20,710 nt of DNA from JAJTFW01 sp964534995. Its GTDB lineage: Bacteria > Bacteroidota > Bacteroidia > AKYH767-A > OLB10. How positions within the stretch are numbered: the stretch's first letter is position 1; every line of letters starts with the position of its first letter. The DNA lies in the NCBI GenBank assembly GCA_964534995.1, contig CAZHSC010000064.1, positions 1-20,710 of the forward strand, read 5' to 3'. Below the pieces are notes generated by a model. That model ran no database searches. It was not told the origin of the DNA and saw only the letters and a program-made list of their open reading frames with translations. Below are positions 1 to 7,142 of the stretch, in pieces. Position numbers and translations under genes: made by a program.

Positions 1-44
1 GGTTTAATTTTTTTTTTCACAGAATTACCTTGTCTGCTTATGAT

Positions 45-52
45 TATCTTTG
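45..52 (+). promoter_or_regulatory. Candidate -7 promoter element for rmuC
   Basis: TATCTTTG matches the Bacteroidota -7 consensus TAnnTTTG exactly. It ends 6 bases before the rmuC ATG at 59, so transcription would begin at or very near the start codon and the mRNA would be leaderless or nearly so. I found no TTG at the usual -33 spacing. An eight-base degenerate match can arise by chance, so this is suggestive only. Confidence 0.35.
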
Positions 53-58
53 TTAGTT

Positions 59-1420
59 ATGAATTTGATCTATTTATTGGCAGGTATTTGTGTGGGTGGC
101 CTCCTGGCCTGGCTGATCCTGCGTTTGCGCGATGCCGGTAACAAGGGTGTCGATGCGGTGCTGTATGCTGAAACAGAGAGGAAACTGGCAGTGGCCCTGC
201 AGCAGACGGAGGATTTGCGTAAGGATATCCTTCGTTCTGAAAATAAACTGCTGGCTTTGCAAACGGAATTGAACGAAACCCTATCCATGAAGGTGAAAGC
301 GGAATCATCCGCACAAGTGATGGAAGAGCGTCTGAAAGAGCACAGAGCCGAACTGGAGAACCTGAGACAGTTGATGAAAGAACAGTTCAGTACCATCGCA
401 GCTGAAATTGTTTTGAAAAATTCACAACGTATTCAGGAGGATCATAAAGCGAAGCTGGATGATATCCTGAGTCCTTTGCGTGAAAAAATTGATAAGTTCG
501 AAACACAGGTCAGGGTGACCCACGAAGAAAGGTTAAAAGAACATCAGAGCCTGCGTGAACAACTGGGACAATTACAGCATCTGAATAAAACAATCGGTGA
601 TGAAGCCAGGAACCTGGTTACCGCTCTTAAAGGTCAGGCTAAAACGCAGGGCAACTGGGGAGAGATGATTCTTGAAAAAATACTCGAACGTTCAGGTCTC
701 GTCAAGGGAAGGGAATATTTTACACAAGTCAGTATGACTTCGGAGGATGGACGCCGCTTGCAGCCCGATGTAGTGATAAAATTACCGGAGGGAAGGAGTA
801 TCGTGGTGGATTCAAAAGTGTCGCTCATAGCTTATGAAAGATATTGCAATGAGGAGGAGGAAGCTACCAGAAGCCTGGCTTTGCGTGAGCACCTCGCTTC
901 GGTAAGAAAGCACATGAAGGACCTCAGTTCTAAAAATTACCAGTCCCTTTATGAAATTAATACCCTTGATTTTGTCCTGCTCTTTATCCCTGTTGAGCCC
1001 GCGTTTGCATTGGCGGTGGAACATGACCAGGATCTCTTTAACGAAGCGTTTGATCGTAATATCGTCATCGTAACTACGTCAACCCTCCTGGCTACCCTGC
1101 GTACCATTGCCAGTATATGGCGGCTTGAATATCAAAATAAAAACGCCCTTGAAATAGCACGGCAATCGGGCGACCTTTACGATAAATTTGCTGCGTTGAT
1201 TGAAGATATGATTGCAGTAGGAAAAAAAATTCAGGACGCGCAGAATGCTTATGAGGGCACGATGAATAAACTTCACCTGGGACGTGGCAACCTGGTGTCA
1301 AAAGTGGAGAATATCCGAAGGCTGGGGGTTAAAACAACAAAACAGATTAATCAGAAATTAATAGAAAGGACAGAGGATATTGACACCCCCGAAGAAAATA
1401 ATGTGCCCCCTTCAATGTAA
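59..1420 (+). CDS. rmuC: DNA recombination protein RmuC
   Basis: RmuC-family protein of 453 residues, close to the usual length. The family is linked to limiting recombination at short inverted repeats, and its core resembles PD-(D/E)XK nucleases. Visible features in order: an N-terminal membrane anchor (about residues 2-22), a long charged coiled-coil region (about 35-190), the family signature GNWGEMILEKIL near residue 197, the nuclease-like strand with VVDSK near residue 250, and the conserved TLLATLRTIASIW segment near residue 345. The reading frame is open back to a TTG at 50, but I chose the ATG at 59 because the hydrophobic anchor begins there. The gene leads a plus-strand run; the next start is 8 bases after its stop. 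Family assignment is secure; the molecular activity is known only from relatives. Confidence 0.95.
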   Translation: MNLIYLLAGICVGGLLAWLILRLRDAGNKGVDAVLYAETERKLAVALQQTEDLRKDILRSENKLLALQTELNETLSMKVKAESSAQVMEERLKEHRAELENLRQLMKEQFSTIAAEIVLKNSQRIQEDHKAKLDDILSPLREKIDKFETQVRVTHEERLKEHQSLREQLGQLQHLNKTIGDEARNLVTALKGQAKTQGNWGEMILEKILERSGLVKGREYFTQVSMTSEDGRRLQPDVVIKLPEGRSIVVDSKVSLIAYERYCNEEEEATRSLALREHLASVRKHMKDLSSKNYQSLYEINTLDFVLLFIPVEPAFALAVEHDQDLFNEAFDRNIVIVTTSTLLATLRTIASIWRLEYQNKNALEIARQSGDLYDKFAALIEDMIAVGKKIQDAQNAYEGTMNKLHLGRGNLVSKVENIRRLGVKTTKQINQKLIERTEDIDTPEENNVPPSM

Positions 1421-1428
1421 TTAATGCA

Positions 1429-2730
1429 ATGTCCGGCATAGTTTCACATACTTCATTTTACTGTGTTTGGTTAAGGAGGGCATCCTGCTTCTGCATTTAT
1501 TTGAGTTGTATTTTCTTAACGGCGTCATGCTCATCCTCCCTGAAGCTGAAGAATGAAAATATGTCGTCGCAGTTTCTGGACACCGGAAGTATTTTACAAC
1601 CGGAAGCAATTGTTTACAGGTTCAGTGATGACAGCCTGAAAATTTTGTTTAACATTCCTGAAAAAAACCTGTTGTTTATCAGTGCCGACGATCATTTTAT
1701 TTGCCGCCTGTCAGTTCAGTATTCCTTATATACATCATATACATCTTCACAACCTGTGGATTCAGGCTCTGTACATTTTGAACTGAAATCCCTGAGCGAA
1801 ACCGCGGCTTTGACAGATCAGTTTTCCCTGAAGTATAATGACAACCGGCCGCTCGTGCTCAGATTGCTTTTCCGTGACCTGAACAGGAATACGGAGTCTG
1901 CCAGGTATATTCGCCTGTTGGAAGGCCCGGGCTTGTCCAATCAGCGGGTATTGCTCTGCAATACTACCGGCTATCCATTGTATCATTCTTTTGTGAGCGG
2001 TCCCGGAGTTTATAAAGTCCTCACCGGTAACCTTTCTTCAGCGTCCCTGCATGTCCGTTGTTTTTTCAAAGACTATCCCCTGGCCGTACTCCCCTTCAGG
2101 GTTATCGATGATCCTGTTTTTGATTTGAAGCCGGATAGTGTTTTTAAGGTTTCCGTCAGTGATTTGGAGAACTTTGATTTTTCAGGAAAGGGAATATGGT
2201 ATTTCCAGACAGACACCTCCTCTTCCCAGGGCTTTGCCTTTACGGTTTTTGACCCTGATTTTCCTAAAGTAACCAGAGCGGAACAGTTGGTGGAATCAAC
2301 AAGGTATATTACCACCAGGCGTGAGTATCTGCAGTTAATGAGCAGTACTGATAAAAAAGCCGCATTGGATAAATTCTGGCTGGAAATAGGAGGGAATCCG
2401 GATCGTGCCAGGCTCCTGATCCGGGTGTATTATAACAGGGTGCAGGAAGCGAATCGCCTGTTCAGTTCGTATCTGGAAGGCTGGAAAACCGATCGTGGAA
2501 TGATTCATATGATTTACGGCAAGCCACAATCTGTTTACCGCGATGGGGAAACGGAACAATGGACATATTCTAATCTTCCTGGATTTCCCGATATGCTCTT
2601 TCTGTTCAGGAAGATGAACAATCCATTTACGGATAATGATTATGCGCTGATACGTCAGCCGGTGTATGAGAACTTGTGGTATATTGCGGTAGATCAATGG
2701 AGGCAGGGAAGGATTGTAAACGATTATTAA
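1429..2730 (+). CDS. GWxTD domain protein, probable lipoprotein
   Basis: This 433-residue protein carries a C-terminal GWxTD domain: the motif GWKTD is at residues 351-355, followed by the usual RGMIHMIYGKP segment and a WYIAVDQWRQGR tail. GWxTD domains are common in Bacteroidota and Acidobacteriota and their function is not established. The N-terminus has a basic stretch, a hydrophobic segment and a cysteine after LTAS (about residue 34). That resembles a loose lipobox, so outer-membrane or periplasmic anchoring is likely but not certain. The middle (about 50-270) is rich in beta-type sequence with no domain I recognise. It starts 8 bases after rmuC and stops 12 bases before rlmB, so it is probably co-transcribed with both. 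No role in DNA or rRNA metabolism can be read from its sequence; the link may be positional only. Confidence 0.85.
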   Translation: MSGIVSHTSFYCVWLRRASCFCIYLSCIFLTASCSSSLKLKNENMSSQFLDTGSILQPEAIVYRFSDDSLKILFNIPEKNLLFISADDHFICRLSVQYSLYTSYTSSQPVDSGSVHFELKSLSETAALTDQFSLKYNDNRPLVLRLLFRDLNRNTESARYIRLLEGPGLSNQRVLLCNTTGYPLYHSFVSGPGVYKVLTGNLSSASLHVRCFFKDYPLAVLPFRVIDDPVFDLKPDSVFKVSVSDLENFDFSGKGIWYFQTDTSSSQGFAFTVFDPDFPKVTRAEQLVESTRYITTRREYLQLMSSTDKKAALDKFWLEIGGNPDRARLLIRVYYNRVQEANRLFSSYLEGWKTDRGMIHMIYGKPQSVYRDGETEQWTYSNLPGFPDMLFLFRKMNNPFTDNDYALIRQPVYENLWYIAVDQWRQGRIVNDY

Positions 2731-2742
2731 TGTCAGTTCAAT

Positions 2743-3495
2743 ATGAGCGATCAGGAGGAAGAGTTAGTAATGATTTATGGTACACGGGCCGTACTGGAGG
2801 CCTTGCATTCCGGAAAGGAATTTGAAAAGGTGTTTTTGCAGAATGGCCTTTCAAATCCACTGATCCGTGAATTAAAGGATTCCCTTAAAGTTGCCGGACT
2901 GCACTTTCAGGGAGTGCCCGCCGAGAAATTAAACCGTCTTACCAGAAATAATCACCAGGGGGTAATCGCCTATTTGTCGGCCATCAGGTATTATAATACA
3001 GAAGAATTGGTGCAAGGTCTTTTTGAAAAGGGTAAAACCCCATTGCTGCTAATCCTCGACAGGATTACAGATACCAGAAACCTCGGAGCAATAGCAAGAA
3101 CAGCTGAAGGTGCAGGGGTGCATGCTCTGATCGTACCTTCACGCGGCTCAGCGATGATTAACAGTGATACGGTTAAATCCAGTGCAGGGGCTTTGCATCA
3201 TTTGCCGGTTTGCAGGGAAGATAATCTGAAGCATACCATAGATTTCCTGAAATCATCCGGACTAAGAGTAGTAGCCTGCAGTGAAAAAACGGAACTGTTG
3301 GCACGTGATACCGATCTTAAGGGGCCGCTGGCCATCATTATGGGGAGTGAAGAAAATGGGGTCTCCCATGAATATATGAGGCGTTGTGATGCCACGGTAC
3401 GGCTGCCAATGGAAGGCGCAGTTTCCTCTTACAATGTGTCCGTTTCCGCCGGTATGATTTTATATGAAGTCATGTGCCAGCGAAAAATTAATTGA
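2743..3495 (+). CDS. rlmB: 23S rRNA (guanosine-2'-O-)-methyltransferase RlmB / TrmH family
   Basis: SPOUT-class RNA 2'-O-ribose methyltransferase of 250 residues. E. coli RlmB modifies G2251 of 23S rRNA using S-adenosylmethionine. The N-terminal substrate-binding domain opens with MIYGTRAVLEAL. The three SPOUT motifs are visible: DRITDTRNLGAIAR (about 106-119) with the catalytic-type arginine, IIMGSEENGVS (about 199-209), and the knot segment LPMEGAVSSYNVSVSAG ending near 237. The start is ambiguous: the ATG at 2743 gives nine extra residues, while the ATG at 2770 begins exactly at the family's usual MIYG and is preceded by AGGAGG 12 bases upstream. I report the longer form. Membership of the RlmB/TrmH family is secure; the exact nucleotide target is inferred from homology. 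Confidence 0.93.
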   Translation: MSDQEEELVMIYGTRAVLEALHSGKEFEKVFLQNGLSNPLIRELKDSLKVAGLHFQGVPAEKLNRLTRNNHQGVIAYLSAIRYYNTEELVQGLFEKGKTPLLLILDRITDTRNLGAIARTAEGAGVHALIVPSRGSAMINSDTVKSSAGALHHLPVCREDNLKHTIDFLKSSGLRVVACSEKTELLARDTDLKGPLAIIMGSEENGVSHEYMRRCDATVRLPMEGAVSSYNVSVSAGMILYEVMCQRKIN

Positions 3496-3502
3496 TGACT
3501 TT

Positions 3503-5416
3503 ATGTTCAGATTCTCCATTGAAGATAAAATCGCGTTTGTTATCATTATAGCAGGTTCTCTTTTGCGTTTTTACAATTTTGACGGATGGTCATTGAGTAA
3601 CGATGAACTCAGTGCCCTTACGCGTTTAAAATATGATTCTTTTTCGGAAATGATAGAGAAAGGGGTGCGCACAAATGATATGCACCCGCCGGGAGTCCAG
3701 TCTTTTTTGTGGGTGTGGACACATCTTTTTGGCACCGCTGACAGCATAGTGCGCCTTCCTTTTGTGTTGGCCGGCGCCCTGTCTGTATGGTTGTTTTATC
3801 TTACCGGGATACGTTTTTTTGGAAAACCGGCCGCATTGCTGTCAACCGCGGCATTCGCTGCACTGCAGTTTCCTTTACTCTATTCGCAACTGGCACGGCC
3901 CTATAGCCCCGGATTATTTTTCAGTCTGCTGACCGTATACGCATGGTCAGGACTACTTTGGAAGGACAAGAAGTGGAACTGGAAAAATGCCTTCTTGTTT
4001 ATAACAGGGGGTGTGGGATGTATGTACTCCCATTATTTCAGTTTTATGTTTGCAGGGTTAGTCGGTATACTGGGTTTGTTCTTTCTGAAGAAGGAACGAT
4101 GGATTGCATATATCGCTTGTGGTATGGCGATGTTCGTTTTTTATATTCCCGCGCTGAATGTGCTTGTTACTCAGTTCAGCATTGGGGGATTGGGAGGCCC
4201 GGAAGGATGGTTGGGGCCTCCGTCAAAGGATGCACTGTGGAAATATCTTTTGTTTTGCCTGAATGATAGTCTTCCCCTGCTGCTGTTTTATATATTATTT
4301 TCTTCCATTGTCTTAATTCTTTACAGACGGAATCAGGTATGGTCAAAGCAGCATACAGTTTCACTTATACTTTTTATTTCGCCAGCCTTAATTGCATATT
4401 ATTATTCGGTTTACCGGAACCCGGTATTTCAGTATTCCATTTTACTTTTTAACTTTCCTTTTCTTCTCCTTCTTCTTTTTTCATGGTTTCAGCCTTTGCA
4501 ATTTACATCCAAACATGTTTTGCCGCTCTTGTTGATTTTTTGTATCACCCTGTACAGTACAGTGTTTGCCAACCACTTTTATTCACATCAGTTTTTTGCA
4601 CCTTTCAGCGATGTGGCAGAGAAGTGTGCTTTTTACACTGAAAAATATGAGGAAGCCGGTGTTGATGCAACCATCAATGTAATTCATCCGGATTATATTA
4701 AACATTATTCCGGAAAACTGAAGCCCGTGGTGAAGTTTCTGCAATATGAATGTAACCGCCCGGAACAGTTAATTGAACTTAAAAAGCTGTTGGCAGACTC
4801 CCGGGCCAGATGTTTTATACATGCCTGGTCTAATAATTATCATGCGCCCGAAACGGATCTGATGATTAAAGAATATTTTCCATTCCTGGTGGAGAAGGAT
4901 TCTTTTTTTAATGCGGGCGTCCTGGTATATTCAAAAGACAGTACCTTGAAAAGGATTTCAGAGCCACCACCTTTGTATGAGGTGTCTACGGGTTTTGAAG
5001 ACAATGCTTGGACAGCAGATACACTTTTTAAGACAGACAGTATTTTCTGTTCCGGAAAGAAATCTATGATAATCAGTGAAAGCACAGAGTTCAGCCCTGG
5101 AATAAAGGACCGTGCAGAGAATATCGGATTTGAAAAGGGGGCTGTCTTTCTGTTAAATTTTAAATATTTTTCTCATCGTACTACCAGCGAACTGAAAGTA
5201 GTAGTTTCTGTTGACCGGAACGGTGAAACTATCCTCTGGCGGGGCTATCCCTTACATTTATATCCTCCTGCAAGGTCAGGATGGACCACATATTATGCCG
5301 GCTATAAATTGCAGGAAAATATCCTCGCGGATGATTTCGTAAGTGTCTATTTTTATAATCCGCAAAAAGAAAGGGTTTGGATAGATGAACTTAGCTTCCG
5401 GGTATTTCCGTGGTAG
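3503..5416 (+). CDS. Multi-pass glycosyltransferase, family 39/ArnT-PMT type, with soluble C-terminal domain
   Basis: This 637-residue membrane protein resembles polyprenyl-phosphate-dependent glycosyltransferases (GT-C fold; ArnT, PMT and related proteins). It has about ten to twelve hydrophobic segments between residues 10 and 395. The first periplasmic loop carries an acidic pair, D34-E35, and then HPP at 61-63, the arrangement expected for the catalytic and lipid-phosphate-binding loop. SQLARPYSP near residue 130 matches the family's SxxARPY motif. The last 240 residues are soluble; the final 140 or so look beta-rich with an aromatic end (WIDELSFRVFPW) and could be a jelly-roll or carbohydrate-binding fold. 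I chose the ATG at 3503, 7 bases after the rlmB stop, because the membrane segment follows at once. An upstream ATG at 3464 would overlap rlmB. The sugar donor and acceptor cannot be read from the sequence. Confidence 0.85.
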   Translation: MFRFSIEDKIAFVIIIAGSLLRFYNFDGWSLSNDELSALTRLKYDSFSEMIEKGVRTNDMHPPGVQSFLWVWTHLFGTADSIVRLPFVLAGALSVWLFYLTGIRFFGKPAALLSTAAFAALQFPLLYSQLARPYSPGLFFSLLTVYAWSGLLWKDKKWNWKNAFLFITGGVGCMYSHYFSFMFAGLVGILGLFFLKKERWIAYIACGMAMFVFYIPALNVLVTQFSIGGLGGPEGWLGPPSKDALWKYLLFCLNDSLPLLLFYILFSSIVLILYRRNQVWSKQHTVSLILFISPALIAYYYSVYRNPVFQYSILLFNFPFLLLLLFSWFQPLQFTSKHVLPLLLIFCITLYSTVFANHFYSHQFFAPFSDVAEKCAFYTEKYEEAGVDATINVIHPDYIKHYSGKLKPVVKFLQYECNRPEQLIELKKLLADSRARCFIHAWSNNYHAPETDLMIKEYFPFLVEKDSFFNAGVLVYSKDSTLKRISEPPPLYEVSTGFEDNAWTADTLFKTDSIFCSGKKSMIISESTEFSPGIKDRAENIGFEKGAVFLLNFKYFSHRTTSELKVVVSVDRNGETILWRGYPLHLYPPARSGWTTYYAGYKLQENILADDFVSVYFYNPQKERVWIDELSFRVFPW

Positions 5417-5473
5417 CGAAGAGAAACAAGCCGCAAGAAACCGCCATGTTGTTTTGAAGGAAGAAGGGTTTCT

Positions 5474-6970
5474 CTAAAATAAAAACCCTACGGTTATCAA
5501 GACCCTGTTGTCGGTCTGGGTGAAGGTGATTCCCTCGGTTTTTTGGTTTTCCAATGAATAAGGTAAAAGGTAGGTGCCGGTTTTCGACCATGCATAGGCA
5601 AGGTCAACATAGTATTTTTTATCACGGAAGCCCAAACCACCGCTTAACCCGTACCTTGTAAGGTCTGTTTCTTTGCTCACACTTAATGCGGATTCGAAGG
5701 GGGTACTGGCATAAAATGCGCCGGCACGGAAACGGAGCATATCCATCCTGTATTCCAGACCAGCCCTTAACTGATGTGACGCAGTATATTTATTGCGAAT
5801 TGCTTTGTTAACTTCAGTAAAGTCGGAGGTGAAAGTTTTGTCAACCGGACGGATTCGTCCCTGACTGTAATCATTGAATTCATAATCTGCGTTAAACGCC
5901 AACTGTTTACCGATGATGAGTCCAAGGCTGGTTATAACCCTGAAAGGAGTGCTGATGGTATAATCAAAGGGGATAAAAACAGGGCCGGTGTAATCCCTTA
6001 TGACACCATCTTCCAGGTCACTTTTGATAGAAGTCGAATATTCATCCACCAGTGTATACCAGGTTGGTGAATGTATAGCTATCCCGAGCCGGAATGCATC
6101 GGCAGGTTTATAGATCAAACCTGCTTTTACGTTGATCCCGCTGCCGCTGGTTTCAAGGGTTTGATTGTATTCAAATCTTTCAAAAAAGGGAATCGTATCC
6201 TGGTCATCTGATTCTTCCCATGTACTCTCTTCGCGGTAACGGATAGTGCCAATGCCCAGGGTAAAACCAAGATAAAGCATGTCGTTGTAATTGGCGCCAA
6301 AAGTGAAATCCCATTCTCCTTGCCCTCCTCTTGTTTCAACAGTTTTTCGCTGCAAGGTGCCGCCAAATGGCACTGCTGAATAATAGAAGGGAGTACCTGC
6401 GTTGTCGATAGTATCAATGAGATAGGTCTGCCATGCAAGGTTGATATCAAAAGGGTAAAAAGAGGGAATATCATCCGGGTCTGTGCCATAAGCGTTAAGC
6501 TCTTCGATATAATTATCCAGCAGGGAGTTGTTGGCATTTCCCGCTTCGGCGATATATCGGGATGAAAAATCATTCATTTTATTATATCCTAATCCAAAGG
6601 CAAAGCCTTTCCAGGGTGATGAGGCTTTATCGCGGGTACCGGCCCAAACCATTCCAAGATTGCCGAATGCAAATTTGAAATAGTTGTCACTGTTGCTCTG
6701 GTCAATATACTCTGCTTCGGTATTTCTGTTGGAAAACAATGGGCTGACACTGAACTCTGATCTCCGGTATAACGCGATACCTCCGGGGTTTACAGCCAGT
6801 GTACTGAAATCGGCTCCCAGGGCACCAAAGGAATTGCCCATACCCAGTGAGCGGGCGGTACTCCCATAATTCAGCATGCTGAAACGTAAATAATCCGCGT
6901 CGCTTTGGGCGTAGGCTGCCGCAGAGAAGAGCAGAGCGGAAATGCCAATTATGATTTTAATTTTCTTCAT
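5474..6970 (-). CDS. Outer-membrane beta-barrel protein, OmpP1/FadL-like
   Basis: This is a 498-residue outer-membrane protein. A clear signal peptide (MKKIKIIIGISALLFSAAAYA) is followed by a mature start in QSDADYLRFS. The early segment GSTARSLGMGNSFGALGADFSTLAVNPGGIAL matches the FadL/OmpP1-type pattern in which a plug region ends in an NPAG-like motif; here it reads NPGG. The rest alternates beta-strand-like stretches and ends in ITVGFLF, with the terminal phenylalanine typical of barrels inserted by BamA. FadL proteins let hydrophobic molecules cross the outer membrane, but many Bacteroidota relatives have no known substrate. The frame is open 36 bases further upstream; I chose the ATG at 6970 because it begins the signal peptide. 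It converges with the glycosyltransferase gene, 57 bases away. Confidence 0.85.
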   Translation of the reverse strand: MKKIKIIIGISALLFSAAAYAQSDADYLRFSMLNYGSTARSLGMGNSFGALGADFSTLAVNPGGIALYRRSEFSVSPLFSNRNTEAEYIDQSNSDNYFKFAFGNLGMVWAGTRDKASSPWKGFAFGLGYNKMNDFSSRYIAEAGNANNSLLDNYIEELNAYGTDPDDIPSFYPFDINLAWQTYLIDTIDNAGTPFYYSAVPFGGTLQRKTVETRGGQGEWDFTFGANYNDMLYLGFTLGIGTIRYREESTWEESDDQDTIPFFERFEYNQTLETSGSGINVKAGLIYKPADAFRLGIAIHSPTWYTLVDEYSTSIKSDLEDGVIRDYTGPVFIPFDYTISTPFRVITSLGLIIGKQLAFNADYEFNDYSQGRIRPVDKTFTSDFTEVNKAIRNKYTASHQLRAGLEYRMDMLRFRAGAFYASTPFESALSVSKETDLTRYGLSGGLGFRDKKYYVDLAYAWSKTGTYLLPYSLENQKTEGITFTQTDNRVLITVGFLF

Positions 6971-6990
6971 GGAGTTTATTAGGCTTGAGA

Positions 6991-7079
6991 AATAAAAAGG
7001 CTGCAAATGTGATCTCAGGCAAGGTATCCGTGCATGGAGGATCCATTACTTTGAAATTCAACACTTGCAGCCTTTATTT
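6991..7079 (-). repeat. Long inverted repeat between two minus-strand genes, possible terminator or leader structure
   Basis: The arms are AAAAAGGCTGCAAATGT (6994-7010) and ACACTTGCAGCCTTTAT (7061-7077), giving a perfect AAAGGCTGCAA/TTGCAGCCTTT stem plus three more pairs after one mismatch. The 50-base interior holds two smaller inverted repeats, TTGAA-A-TTCAA (7051-7061) and ATGGA/TCCAT (7034-7046). Read on the minus strand, the outer stem is followed by TTTTTATTT. It could therefore terminate the upstream lipoprotein gene or form a structured leader ahead of the barrel gene at 6970. Confidence 0.45.
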
Positions 7080-7142
7080 TAAATGAAGTCATAACATGAC
7101 CGGTGAAACAGATGCTTTTAGTGGAGGGAAAGCAAGACTTTA

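Noticed and set aside
3464..3502. Earlier start for the glycosyltransferase overlapping rlmB by 32 bases
   Set aside because: The extra 13 residues are polar and lie before the first membrane segment; the ATG at 3503 is well placed just after the rlmB stop.
5420..5489. Inverted repeats AGAGAAAC/GTTTCTCT and AGGGTTT/AAACCCT at the convergent gene ends
   Set aside because: Short stems that overlap each other and the barrel gene's stop codon, with no U-tract on either strand. They might help termination but I cannot support a call.
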